Below, piece after piece: positions 14,166 to 22,634 of a stretch of 28,193 bases of DNA. Source of the DNA: Planctomycetota bacterium (GTDB taxonomy: Bacteria; Planctomycetota; Phycisphaerae; Sedimentisphaerales; Anaerohalosphaeraceae). The stretch is taken from assembly GCA_021160785.1 (NCBI GenBank), contig JAGHBX010000238.1, positions 1 through 28,193 on the forward strand, read 5' to 3'. The notes beneath the pieces were generated by a model. The model saw only the letters and a program-made list of their open reading frames with translations, was not told where the DNA came from and ran no database searches. The first letter of the stretch is position 1. Each line of letters opens with the position of its first letter. A program made the position numbers and the translations under genes.

Positions 14166-16670
14166 ATGTTTGAAGGACAAAATAATCATCGGAACAAAGT
14201 TCCTGAAAGGCCAACGATAATAGTGCCTATTACGGTTGTACTGGCTTTATTGCTCGGGCCGATAAGCCCGGATTATTCGGCAGCGGCGCAGCAGGAATCA
14301 GCCAAAGGTGTCTGTCCGCCCTTCCATCTTCTCGACAAAGAAGGCAACGTAATTGATCCTGTGCACGACACAAATGCCAAGAGGCCATATTCGCCGAAAC
14401 AGACATGCGGCAGGTGTCACAACTATGAGACTATCACCGAAGGTTACTGTTTCACCATGGGAAAGGGTGAGGACCCAACGCCGGATCAGGCGACTCGTTG
14501 TAAATGGGTGCACAGCCCTGGGATGTACGGGGGTACGTGGTCCACGCCCGGTCCCCTTTTCAGATGGCTCTCGCCGAAGAAGAATGCGTCGCCGAAGACC
14601 ATGGACTTGACGTCATTCGACTTCATAACGGCTGGCTGTGCGAACTGTCACCCCGGCGGCGGCGTGACTGAGTTGGACCGCGACGGCAAGCGCTACGACT
14701 ACCGGATGGCCGATCCGGCCTGTGGTTTCACCGCTGGTGGTGAGAATAACTTCGATGGCGATTACTACAAGGCCCGTTGGAGCGAGACCGGTGTCTTGGA
14801 GGCTGATTGCTTCTTGTGTCACATGCCGGAGTACGATATTGGTGAGCGGAATAAGCAGATTAAGTCACTTAACTTCTGCTGGGCGGCAACGGCGGGGGCG
14901 AATTTGGCTGCCGTGACCGGTTCAGTAAAAGCTGGCACGCCGGTAAAGGCGAGTTACGATGTCTCGAAGTTCAATCCCGACGGCACTCTATCGCCGCACA
15001 TTGTGGTTGAACCGCGAAATAATGCCTGCTTGGCCTGTCATGCCGCGCGGGGATGGAAGAATCGTGGGGCGAACTTTCGCCCTCGTACTGATGTGCATCT
15101 TCGGGCCGGACTGAAATGCACGGACTGCCATCAAGCTGGCTCCCGCGCCTTCGATCCCCGCATCAATGGCTATGAGGAACACCATATTGGTAAAGGCGAT
15201 GATCCTGGAGGTCATGTCCGGGAGGACTTAGATAATACCGTGCAGGATTGCTCTAGTTGCCATACTACCGGCAGGCTTGGCGCCCCGGTGGCGGACCATA
15301 ACTGGCTGGCCCCGCTCCACCTCGATAAAATCGCTTGTCAGACTTGCCACATACCTCAGCGGACAGTGAAAGCCGTAGGCCTCCAGGCTAGCGATGTGTT
15401 CAACCCAGGGGCCAAGATACCCACCAAGGGCAAGCACTTGTGGACCTTTTACGATTCTGAAATTCGTTACTGGAATCATTTCGGTGAATTGGCAATGATG
15501 GGCTTCGATGATAAACCTACAGATTATTTTACACCGGTTCGCGTTCAATACAAAGGGAAAATATATCCGGTCAATCGCGTTCACACCACATGGCCGGGCA
15601 TCGAGGTGGAGGGGCAGTTCGGCCTGCTGCAGCCAAAGATGGGCTCTATTTACAAGATGTGGGATGCACATAAACAAAATCCAAACAACTATTCTCAACT
15701 ATCCTTAATCAAGGACGATAACAACGATGGAGTAGCCGAGGTGAATCGATCCCAGGAAATCGACGCCCTAATTACTGAAGTCACTCACGTACTTGAGCAA
15801 TCGGACTATCCGATGAAAGGCAAACACGTCGTGTGGGTGATGAATGATCGAATCTATACCTCCGGCACTACATATCACACGATGAAGAAACATCTCTGGG
15901 AGGCCTCACCCTACGGGAACGTGCACAAGTACAACCACGACGTGTATCCCGCGGGTGCCGCTTTGGGTGCAAACGGCTGCACGGATTGTCACCACCCGTC
16001 ATCGAGTTTCTTCTTTGGCTCGGTGGTGAAATATCCCTTTGATGAGCAGGCAAAAATCGTTACGGAGCCCCAGTATAAGCTGCTTGGTCTGAGTAAATTT
16101 TGGACTATAATTGGTGCATATCGTGAAGCTTATCTCAAACCAGTTATCTACGGTCTGCTCATTGCGCTCGCGTGCGCTGGGATAGTACTGGTTGGACAAT
16201 ATTTGCTGATTTGGGGTCTGGGAGAAACAGCTAAACGTCTTCGGTTTCTGCCGTGGTTAGCAGGCGCAGCGGTGGGTGTTGTGGCATTAAGCCTCGTCGC
16301 ACGACCGGATCTCATGACCTTCGTATTGCCGAGTCGCTTCTGGCTTGATTCCCATCATCCCTTGATCGGCGGGTTGGTGTTTGCCATCGCCATAGTAACC
16401 TTGATCAGCGAAATACGAGCCCGGCGAATGCGAACGATTGGTTTCAACTGGGTGCTTCGCTCTGCTGTGGCAGTCGAACTTGCACTCTCGCTCGTCATAG
16501 CCAGCGTAGCCGGCGCTCTGATGCTGTTCAAGATCCCCGGACTTGATGCTGTGACACGGACGTCGTATACTATGTTTGATGTGGGCTTGGTGCTCGTGCT
16601 GACCGGCACGGTGTGTATCTTTCTTCTCCAGGCTGCTGTTTTCCTAAGAAAGGAAGTATATAACCATTGA
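14166..16670 (+). CDS. Octaheme cytochrome c with C-terminal membrane domain
   Basis: The 834-residue protein has a signal-type hydrophobic stretch at about 17-32 and eight CxxCH heme sites. These are CGRCH (81), CANCH (158), CFLCH (215), CLACH (288), CTDCH (318), CSSCH (362), CQTCH (391) and CTDCHH (605). After residue 645 come about five transmembrane helices (for example VIYGLLIALACAGIVLVGQY and VGLVLVLTGTVCIFLLQAAV). The spacing and length resemble octaheme tetrathionate or nitrite-type cytochromes, but I cannot place it in a named family. The membrane tail suggests anchoring in the inner membrane with hemes in the periplasm, exchanging electrons with the quinone pool or a partner. It pairs with the porin upstream. 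Its 3' end runs into a panD relic in another frame. Confidence 0.9.
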   Translation: MFEGQNNHRNKVPERPTIIVPITVVLALLLGPISPDYSAAAQQESAKGVCPPFHLLDKEGNVIDPVHDTNAKRPYSPKQTCGRCHNYETITEGYCFTMGKGEDPTPDQATRCKWVHSPGMYGGTWSTPGPLFRWLSPKKNASPKTMDLTSFDFITAGCANCHPGGGVTELDRDGKRYDYRMADPACGFTAGGENNFDGDYYKARWSETGVLEADCFLCHMPEYDIGERNKQIKSLNFCWAATAGANLAAVTGSVKAGTPVKASYDVSKFNPDGTLSPHIVVEPRNNACLACHAARGWKNRGANFRPRTDVHLRAGLKCTDCHQAGSRAFDPRINGYEEHHIGKGDDPGGHVREDLDNTVQDCSSCHTTGRLGAPVADHNWLAPLHLDKIACQTCHIPQRTVKAVGLQASDVFNPGAKIPTKGKHLWTFYDSEIRYWNHFGELAMMGFDDKPTDYFTPVRVQYKGKIYPVNRVHTTWPGIEVEGQFGLLQPKMGSIYKMWDAHKQNPNNYSQLSLIKDDNNDGVAEVNRSQEIDALITEVTHVLEQSDYPMKGKHVVWVMNDRIYTSGTTYHTMKKHLWEASPYGNVHKYNHDVYPAGAALGANGCTDCHHPSSSFFFGSVVKYPFDEQAKIVTEPQYKLLGLSKFWTIIGAYREAYLKPVIYGLLIALACAGIVLVGQYLLIWGLGETAKRLRFLPWLAGAAVGVVALSLVARPDLMTFVLPSRFWLDSHHPLIGGLVFAIAIVTLISEIRARRMRTIGFNWVLRSAVAVELALSLVIASVAGALMLFKIPGLDAVTRTSYTMFDVGLVLVLTGTVCIFLLQAAVFLRKEVYNH

Positions 16671-16861
16671 TGACAGCTTTCTTGAGAAAGTTGATATATT
16701 TCCTGGTGAGCAGGTTCATGTACTTAATATTAATAATGGCAAGTCGTTTTGTAACTTATGCTATTTCAGCACCGCGAGGGTCAGGCATCGTATTATTGAA
16801 TTGACCGGCGGCCAAATTAGGTACTGTTGATGATAAAGTCATAATCCTATCTTACTGTCAG
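16657..16861 (+). pseudogene. panD: panD (aspartate 1-decarboxylase) relic
   Basis: Starting inside the last codons of the cytochrome gene, one frame reads YITIDDSFLEKVDIFPGEQV and continues HVLNINNG, matching the PanD body. The frame shifts near 16741-16746 and continues RFVTYAISAPRGSGIVLLN, stops at TGA 16802-16804, then reads PAAKLGTVDDKVIILSYCQ, the normal PanD C-terminus. The N-terminal part with the Gly-Ser self-cleavage site that forms the pyruvoyl group is absent (Lys-Tyr stands where Gly-Ser is expected). It is therefore a dead gene with one frameshift and one nonsense codon. Its 5' end was replaced when the cytochrome gene arrived. Confidence 0.75.
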
Positions 16862-17247
16862 GATATTCAAAGAGGTTTTTTAATAAAGACATATAGCGAA
16901 AAATATATTTATAGAAATGAGAACGAGGTGGCCAGGGTAGTCGCAAATAGTAACAGGACAAGAGCCTTGGAAACGATGGTTGGGAACGGGCGCATTTTTG
17001 GGTCAAAATTATGACCAGATGCGTCGTAGGTCCGGGATTTTCCATTGCTGCGGTCCTGTCCGGAATACTGACCGGTTGGTTGACCTGTTTGTTTCCGGGC
17101 CGGTTTACCATACTCTGTATTCCGTATTGGGTCCCGGCCACACTTGGGGCTGGATTATTCGGATTACCGGTCAAAAGTTAATGAACTTTTTCCTAACTGG
17201 AGATTCTGGGGAGATACTCGTAATACGGGCAAGGAGTGATATAGAGC
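16862..17247 (+). other. Non-coding or decayed stretch with one possible 56-residue membrane peptide
   Basis: No recognised gene lies between the panD relic and the first MinD-type ATPase. One short frame at 17011-17181 encodes 56 residues with two hydrophobic stretches (FSIAAVLSGILTGWLTCLF and VPATLGAGLFGLPV) but lacks a clear ribosome site, so it may be a fragment of a lost membrane gene. The other reading frames across the region look like chance. A GGCAAGGAG at 17228-17236 serves as the ribosome site for the next gene. Confidence 0.4.
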
Positions 17248-18099
17248 ATGAAAATAGCTATCGCAAGCGGTAAAGGCGGCACGGGCAAGACAACAATCGC
17301 GACTAATCTTGCTTGTACAGGCGCAAGTTTGGGCCACAAGGTTCAGTATCTTGACTGCGATGTTGAAGAGCCTAACGGCCATATTTTTCTGAAGCCGGAT
17401 ATAGAACAAATACAGGCCGTAACGGTTGATGTGCCACAAGTCAATTCGAGCAAGTGTACCGGGTGCGGCAAATGTGGCGAAATCTGCCAATATAGTGCTA
17501 TTGTACATCTGAAGGACAATAACGTACTAACATTCGAACAACTCTGCCATTCCTGCGGCGGTTGTTTGCGTATCTGCCCGGCCGATGCAATTACGGCGAG
17601 ACCGCTAAAGATTGGAGACATTGAATTGGGCAAAGCCGGCAGTATCGGTTTTGTACACGGCAGATTGCGCATTGGTTATGTGCGAACACCATCGCTGATA
17701 AAAGAAGTCAAAAGCCACATAAAACAAGATTCTTTAGCAATAGTCGATGTGCCACCCGGAACATCCTGTCCGGTAGTTGAGGCTGTCAAGGGTGCTGATT
17801 TTGTGTTGCTCGTAACCGAGCCTACGCCGTTTGGATTGAATGATTTGGAGTTGGCTGTCGGCCTGGTTCAAGAGATGAAGCTGCCTTTTGCCGTAGCAAT
17901 TAACCGACATGGAATTGGAAATGATGAAGTTGAGAAGTATTGCAGAACCGAGAATATCGAGATCGCTTTGAAACTGCCGGACGACAGACGCATCGCCGAA
18001 GCGTATTCGGTTGGCAAGATGATTGTTGATGTTTTGCCCGAGTACAAAGAAGAATTTGCAGGTTTATACGAAAGCATCTCAAAAAGGCTTAAAGGCTGA
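17248..18099 (+). CDS. MinD-superfamily P-loop ATPase with inserted 2[4Fe-4S] ferredoxin domain (first copy)
   Basis: The 283-residue protein has a deviant Walker A SGKGGTGKTT (residues 7-16), a ferredoxin insert with CTGCGKCGEIC (from residue 71) and CHSCGGCLRIC (from about 96), then VDVPPGTSCPVV (Walker B/switch) and LLVTEPTPFGLNDLELAV. This is the architecture of the ATPases encoded in the Desulfovibrio ORP operons (COG1149 type). They are thought to couple ATP hydrolysis to iron-sulfur or Mo-cofactor handling with the orange protein. It is paralogous to the gene at 20516-21403, and the two are separated by sulfur-handling genes. The start is ATG 17248 with AAGGAG 12-17 bases upstream. Confidence 0.92.
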   Translation: MKIAIASGKGGTGKTTIATNLACTGASLGHKVQYLDCDVEEPNGHIFLKPDIEQIQAVTVDVPQVNSSKCTGCGKCGEICQYSAIVHLKDNNVLTFEQLCHSCGGCLRICPADAITARPLKIGDIELGKAGSIGFVHGRLRIGYVRTPSLIKEVKSHIKQDSLAIVDVPPGTSCPVVEAVKGADFVLLVTEPTPFGLNDLELAVGLVQEMKLPFAVAINRHGIGNDEVEKYCRTENIEIALKLPDDRRIAEAYSVGKMIVDVLPEYKEEFAGLYESISKRLKG

Positions 18100-18154
18100 G
18101 AAAAATGAAAAGAGATGACTGGGACTTTTTGGAAAGGATATAGGACCTGCCGGT

Positions 18155-18751
18155 ATGGAAAAGTATTTGCAATCATGTAATTCGGAATTTTGGAGGGAGG
18201 TTTTCAAGGCAGAGTTAGACTATATTCTGCACCACTTAAAAGGGGCTAAAGATGTCTTAAGTGTTGGCTGCGGGCCGGCGATTATAGAGACAGGTCTGGC
18301 TGAACATGGTTTTAGCGTTACGGGCTTTGACATTTCCAAAGAGGCTTTAGACCATGCCCCGGACGGCATAAGAACGGTTGTAGGCTCTGCGGCAAAGATG
18401 AACTTCTCGGATCGCAGCTTTGATGCGGTTATTTATGTGGCCTCCCTTCAGTTTATTGAGGGATATAAACAAGCTATTAAAGAAACTGCTCGCGTTCTTA
18501 GGTCGGCCGGCAAACTGCTGGTTATGCTTCTTAATCCGCAGTCTGAATTTTTCAAAGAAAAAACCAAAAATCCCAGTTCTTACGTAAACAAGATTAAACA
18601 TGTGGATTTGAAGAAGATTCAAAAGTCAATTTTGGGGTATTTTTCTATCGAAACCGAATACTTTTTAGGAATCAAAAAAACGGAAATATTCCAAAGCAGG
18701 GATTCTAAGCTGGCGAGCCTTTACATTATAAAAGGAATAAAAAAGCAATAG
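18155..18751 (+). CDS. Class I SAM-dependent methyltransferase
   Basis: The 198-residue protein has motif I VLSVGCGPAIIETGLAEHG, a post-I acidic FDIS, AAKMNFSDRSFDAVIYVASL as motifs II-IV, and LRSAGKLLVMLL as the post-motif strand. This is a UbiE/Methyltransf_11-type small-molecule methyltransferase fold. The C-terminal 60 residues are lysine-rich. The substrate is unknown. Methyltransferases of this type are common beside MinD-type ATPases in ORP-like clusters. It starts 55 bases after the ATPase, with a GGAAAGGATATAGG leader that puts the nearest AGGA further from the ATG than usual. Confidence 0.85.
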   Translation: MEKYLQSCNSEFWREVFKAELDYILHHLKGAKDVLSVGCGPAIIETGLAEHGFSVTGFDISKEALDHAPDGIRTVVGSAAKMNFSDRSFDAVIYVASLQFIEGYKQAIKETARVLRSAGKLLVMLLNPQSEFFKEKTKNPSSYVNKIKHVDLKKIQKSILGYFSIETEYFLGIKKTEIFQSRDSKLASLYIIKGIKKQ

Positions 18752-18773
18752 GTGTCAAAGAAGACAGGTCACG

Positions 18774-19127
18774 ATGAAGATTCTCCTTATATTTAACAGG
18801 AACCCTTACGACAGCACAGATGTAACCTGGAATGGTCTTAGGCTGGCTGATGGGTTACTTAATACCGGTTTGGAAGTAAAAATATTTTTGATGAACGATT
18901 CGGTCGATTTGGCTCGTGATGCGGCTACGCCGCCTGAAGGTTACTTTGATTTAGGGAAAATGTTAAAGGAACTGATTGGAAAAAGTGTCCCTGTCAAAGT
19001 ATGCGGCACCTGCAAGGTACGCTGTGGAATACACAAAGGTGAGCCTTATTTTGAAGGTGCCAAGGAGGCTAAAATGACAGAATTAGCCCAATGGATAAAA
19101 GAAACTGATAAGGTCATTACATTTTAA
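18774..19127 (+). CDS. DsrE family sulfur-relay protein
   Basis: The 117-residue protein starts MKILLIFNRNPYDSTDVTWN and continues GLRLADGLLNTGLEVKIFLM and DSVDLARDAATPPEGYFDLG. These match the DsrE/DsrF/TusD family (PF02635). The conserved Cys region reads VKVCGTCKVRCGIHKGE, with three cysteines that could carry persulfide. DsrE-type proteins pass sulfane sulfur between partners in the cytoplasm. The gene's TAA overlaps the region of the next gene's start, so it is translationally linked to a persulfide or disulfide reductase-like flavoprotein. The pair is a plausible sulfur-transfer and reduction unit for cofactor assembly or sulfur respiration. Confidence 0.88.
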   Translation: MKILLIFNRNPYDSTDVTWNGLRLADGLLNTGLEVKIFLMNDSVDLARDAATPPEGYFDLGKMLKELIGKSVPVKVCGTCKVRCGIHKGEPYFEGAKEAKMTELAQWIKETDKVITF

Positions 19128-19141
19128 TGGAGAGTTGTCTT

Positions 19142-20488
19142 ATGGAAAAAAACGTGGATATCTTGGTTATAGGTGCGGGACCTGCGGGGATAATCAGTGC
19201 TGTGACGGCCCGAAAGTATTATCCGGAAAAGAAAATTGTAGTAATGAAAAGCGTAGCCAAAGGTGTGATTCCCTGCGGGATTCCTTATATGTTTGCGAGC
19301 TTGAAAGACCCCGAAGAAAACAAATTAGGCAACGCCGCACTGGACAAAAACAATGTCGAGGTAGTAGTGGATGAGGCGATAGCAATTGACCGAAGCAAGA
19401 AAACGGTCGCCACCAGAAACGGTCAGGTATTTGGTTATGACAAATTGATCCTTGCGACCGGTTCGGTTCCGATCACCCCGCCAATAGACGGTATCAATAA
19501 AGAAGGCGTTCGGCCTATTCACAAAGATATGGTTTACCTCAATAAGCTTATAGCAAACGTTAAAAAAGCAAAAAACATTATGGTATTGGGTGGTGGTTTC
19601 ATAGGCGTAGAGCTTGCAGACGAAATCTCCAAAATAGGCGGATCAAAAGTCTGGTTGGTCGAAATGCTGCCAACCTTGCTTCCCAGTTCCTTTGATACGG
19701 AATTCTCAAGCATTGCCCAGGAAGCGTTGCAATCAGAAGGCGTTACAGTCTTAACCGGCACAAAAGTGGAGGCAATTACAGGTGAAGGGAAGGTCGAGAG
19801 AATCAAGCTTTCAGATGGGAGGGAAATTGCGGTAGACGAGTTCATAGTTGGTGTTGGCGGAATCCCCAACTCCAAAATGGCTTCGGAGGCAGGGCTGGAT
19901 TTAGGCACAGGCAGGGGAATATTGGTAGATGAATACATGCGTACCGCTGATGAGGATATTTTTGCAGTCGGTGATTGTGCAGCAAAAAGAGACTTCTATA
20001 CCCATAAGGAAGTTCCGGTGATGCTGGCATCGACAGCTACCGCCGAGGCCAGAATCGCCGGAGCAAATCTTTATCAACTGAAAGTGATACGGGAAAACAA
20101 GGGGACAATTGCCATTTATTCAACTTATATCGATGGCAAGGTATTGGGTTCGGCCGGCCTCACGGAAAATAATGCCAGAAAAGAAGGTTTTGAGATTATC
20201 ACAGGCTCCGTGGAGGGTGTGGACAAACATCCGGCCACCTTACCGGGCGCAAGCAAGATTAAGCTTAAGCTGATCTTTTCAAAAAAATGCGGCATCATAT
20301 TGGGAGGGCAGGTAGCCGGCGGGATATCGTGTGGAGAGATAATAAATCTCATTGGTATTGCTATTCAAAAGAGAATGTCTCTTGTTGAACTGGAGACCCT
20401 GCAAATGGCTACCCATCCCTGTTTAACAAGCGCTCCCACAGTTTACCCTGTCGTATTGGCTGCACAGGATGCGTCTGCCAAAATGTAG
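19142..20488 (+). CDS. FAD-dependent pyridine-nucleotide disulfide oxidoreductase, CoA-disulfide/persulfide reductase type
   Basis: The 448-residue protein has the N-terminal FAD motif ILVIGAGPAGIISA, the redox Cys in GVIPCGIPYMF (about residue 43) typical of NADH oxidase, CoA-disulfide reductase and Npsr (NADH persulfide reductase), and the ATG motif LILATGSVPI. An NAD-binding MVLGGGFIGVELADEISK and the second FAD motif IFAVGDCAA follow. The C-terminal dimerisation domain is complete. No rhodanese domain is fused. The start is placed at ATG 19142 because GGAGAG at 19129-19134 precedes it; an ATG at 19127 overlaps the previous stop. With the DsrE gene next to it, reduction of persulfides or polysulfide is the most likely role, though CoA-disulfide reduction remains possible. 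Confidence 0.88.
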   Translation: MEKNVDILVIGAGPAGIISAVTARKYYPEKKIVVMKSVAKGVIPCGIPYMFASLKDPEENKLGNAALDKNNVEVVVDEAIAIDRSKKTVATRNGQVFGYDKLILATGSVPITPPIDGINKEGVRPIHKDMVYLNKLIANVKKAKNIMVLGGGFIGVELADEISKIGGSKVWLVEMLPTLLPSSFDTEFSSIAQEALQSEGVTVLTGTKVEAITGEGKVERIKLSDGREIAVDEFIVGVGGIPNSKMASEAGLDLGTGRGILVDEYMRTADEDIFAVGDCAAKRDFYTHKEVPVMLASTATAEARIAGANLYQLKVIRENKGTIAIYSTYIDGKVLGSAGLTENNARKEGFEIITGSVEGVDKHPATLPGASKIKLKLIFSKKCGIILGGQVAGGISCGEIINLIGIAIQKRMSLVELETLQMATHPCLTSAPTVYPVVLAAQDASAKM

Positions 20489-20515
20489 ATTAACATCAAT
20501 GAATGAGGATAAGTT

Positions 20516-21403
20516 GTGAAAGAAATAGTAGTTATCAGCGGCAAGGGCGGCACAGGCAAGACGAGCATTGTCGCCTCGTTTGCCGCATTAGCCAGGACTG
20601 CCGTGATGGCGGACTGTGACGTGGATGCTGCGGATCTTCATCTGGTTCTGGAGCCTAAGGTACGGCACAGTGCGGATTTTTCCGGTGGGAAACAGGCTTT
20701 TATAGTTACTGAAAAATGTATCGGGTGCGGTAAATGCCGGGATGTCTGCAATTTTGACGCCATCCTCTTTACCGGCCCCGCCAACGATGTGATTGACAAG
20801 ACATATACTGTCGACCCTATCGCATGTGAAGGCTGCGGTGTCTGCGTTCACTTTTGCCCGAATGACGCGATAGAATTTAGGGATGTCGTTAACGGCCAAT
20901 GGTTTATTTCTGATACGCGATTTGGAACAATGGTTCATGCCAGGCTTGGAATCGCAGAGGAAAACAGCGGCAAGTTGGTCAGTCTTCTTCGCAAGAAAGC
21001 GAAAGAAATCGCGGTCGATCGGAATAATGACCTAATAATTGTCGACGGCTCGCCGGGAATAGGCTGTCCCGTGATTGCTTCGATTACCGGAGCGGACCTG
21101 GTGCTAATAGTCACAGAGCCCACACTTTCAGGCAAGCACGATTTGGATCGAATCGCAGACTTGGCGGCTGGTTTCAACATCCCAACGCTTGTTGCGATTA
21201 ACAAATGCGACTTGAATCCTGATGTGGCTCAACAGATTGAAACGGATGTTCATAAACGAAATATGAAAGTCGTTGGAAAGATACGCTATGATGACGCCTT
21301 CACTAAGGCGCAGATCATGAAATGCTCGGTAGTTGAGTACACCGGGGGCGCCGTGTCAGAAGATATAAAAGCCTTGTGGAGGAATATTACGTATGCATGT
21401 TAA
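20516..21403 (+). CDS. MinD-superfamily P-loop ATPase with inserted 2[4Fe-4S] ferredoxin domain (second copy)
   Basis: The 295-residue protein uses a GTG start (20516-20518) after GAGGAT at 20505-20510. It has Walker A SGKGGTGKTS, then DCDVDAADLHLVL. The ferredoxin insert carries CIGCGKCRDVC and CEGCGVCVHFC, and VDGSPGIGCPVI and VTEPTLSGKHDLDRI follow. It is a paralogue of the first ATPase at 17248 with the same domain order. Pairs of such ATPases flank the orange-protein genes in Desulfovibrio and may form a heterodimer. Its last 11 bases overlap the start of the Mrp gene, a sign of translational coupling. It probably works in cluster or cofactor transfer, using ATP in the cytoplasm. Confidence 0.92.
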   Translation: MKEIVVISGKGGTGKTSIVASFAALARTAVMADCDVDAADLHLVLEPKVRHSADFSGGKQAFIVTEKCIGCGKCRDVCNFDAILFTGPANDVIDKTYTVDPIACEGCGVCVHFCPNDAIEFRDVVNGQWFISDTRFGTMVHARLGIAEENSGKLVSLLRKKAKEIAVDRNNDLIIVDGSPGIGCPVIASITGADLVLIVTEPTLSGKHDLDRIADLAAGFNIPTLVAINKCDLNPDVAQQIETDVHKRNMKVVGKIRYDDAFTKAQIMKCSVVEYTGGAVSEDIKALWRNITYAC

Positions 21404-22241
21404 CGAACAACAGCGGATACAGATGCGGGCTGAGCAGGAACAGATCAGGCAAAACATAGGGCATATCAAACGCCAGATACTGGTGCTTAGTGGCAAAGGT
21501 GGTGTTGGCAAAAGCAGCATAGCAGTTAATTTGGCTGTCTGGCTTTCCATGCAAGGTAAAAAGGTTGGCTTGCTGGATGTTGATATTCACGGGCCAAGTG
21601 TTCCCAAACTGCTGAATCTCGAAGGCCGCAAGTTTCAAGACGGAAAAGAGAAAATTGAACCGATTCTTTATAGCGATACGCTTAAGGTAATGAGTATAGG
21701 CTTCCTGATACAGGATGAAAACACAGCTTTGATCTGGCGCGGGCCTATGAAACACAATGTTATCAAACAGTTTGTTTCCGACGTTTCCTGGGGCAATCTG
21801 GATTTCTTAATAGTTGACTGTCCGCCAGGAACTGGCGATGAGCCTTTATCAATAGTTCAACTGTTAGGTAAAGCTGAGGGTGCTGTTATTGTTACCACGC
21901 CGCAGGAAGTAGCATTATCTGATGTAAGAAAGGGGATAACCTTCTGCCGCAAGTTGAATTTGCCGGTCATCGGTGTGTTGGAGAATATGAGCGGGTTCGT
22001 TTGCCCAAAGTGTGGTGAGATAACCGATATATTCATGTCCGGCGGTGGCGAGAAAATGGCCAGACAAATGAATGTACCTTTTTTGGGAACAATACCTATA
22101 GATCCGCAAATTGTACGAGCTTGTGATTCAGGTCAGCCGTATGTGCAGCATTATAGTTCGAGCCAAACAGCACAAGCTTTCAAAGATGCTATGCTGCCGT
22201 TACTTGAACCTAAAGAAGAAGATTATTTGAAAAGAAAGTGA
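21393..22241 (+). CDS. Mrp/NBP35 (ApbC)-family iron-sulfur carrier ATPase
   Basis: The 282-residue protein has the Mrp core: VLSGKGGVGKSSIAVNLAVW (Walker A), LLDVDIHGPSVPKLL, VDCPPGTGDEPLSIVQLL and VTTPQEVALSDVRKG. The iron-sulfur bridging CxxC lies in ENMSGFVCPKCGE, and a GTIPIDPQIVRACDSG segment follows. These are ApbC/NBP35-type carriers that bind a labile [4Fe-4S] cluster at the dimer interface. An N-terminal Gln/Glu-rich helix of about 25 residues precedes the core. It overlaps the upstream ATPase by 11 bases. Together the three ATPases form a small toolkit for building clusters on the NifX-type proteins. Confidence 0.93.
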   Translation: MHVNEQQRIQMRAEQEQIRQNIGHIKRQILVLSGKGGVGKSSIAVNLAVWLSMQGKKVGLLDVDIHGPSVPKLLNLEGRKFQDGKEKIEPILYSDTLKVMSIGFLIQDENTALIWRGPMKHNVIKQFVSDVSWGNLDFLIVDCPPGTGDEPLSIVQLLGKAEGAVIVTTPQEVALSDVRKGITFCRKLNLPVIGVLENMSGFVCPKCGEITDIFMSGGGEKMARQMNVPFLGTIPIDPQIVRACDSGQPYVQHYSSSQTAQAFKDAMLPLLEPKEEDYLKRK

Positions 22242-22245
22242 GAAC

Positions 22246-22596
22246 ATGCTTAAAACAAATCTAAAGCATCTCGAAACTGAAGAGGATGTTAAGGCAGTAT
22301 TGGAAAACAACCAAAACGTTATGATTTGCTGTGGCAGAATGGGACCGATGTGCATCCCTGTCTATGCCATTATGGAAAGTCTGGAAAGCAAGTATCCCGA
22401 TGTTGCATTCCGCGATCAGGATTTTGATGGACCAGCGGCAGATTTCATAAAGAATTTGCCGGAGTGTTCGTCTTTCATGGGGCTGCCATTTACCGTTTAT
22501 TTCAAGAATGGAAGAGTCATGGCTGCCACATCCAGCATTCAGACCAAGGGGCAAGTCGTGGAGATTTTGGATAAAGAAATCGGAAAGTCGTCATAA
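22246..22596 (+). CDS. Thioredoxin-fold protein with atypical active-site cysteines
   Basis: The 116-residue protein shows a thioredoxin-like pattern: NQNVMICCGRMGPMCIPVYA where the CxxC helix start would be, VAFRDQDFDGPAA, a MGLPFTVYFKNGRVM segment containing the cis-Pro, and a C-terminal helix. Instead of CxxC it has CCGRMGPMC, so the cysteines are spaced six or seven residues apart, and LPECSS adds another Cys near the cis-Pro loop. Such a layout might bind a metal or carry sulfur rather than do classical disulfide exchange. It lies 4 bases after the Mrp gene, in the same operon. Confidence 0.75.
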   Translation: MLKTNLKHLETEEDVKAVLENNQNVMICCGRMGPMCIPVYAIMESLESKYPDVAFRDQDFDGPAADFIKNLPECSSFMGLPFTVYFKNGRVMAATSSIQTKGQVVEILDKEIGKSS

Positions 22597-22634
22597 AACA
22601 ATGTTCATCAAAATTCAAAAAGGAGCAAAACAAA

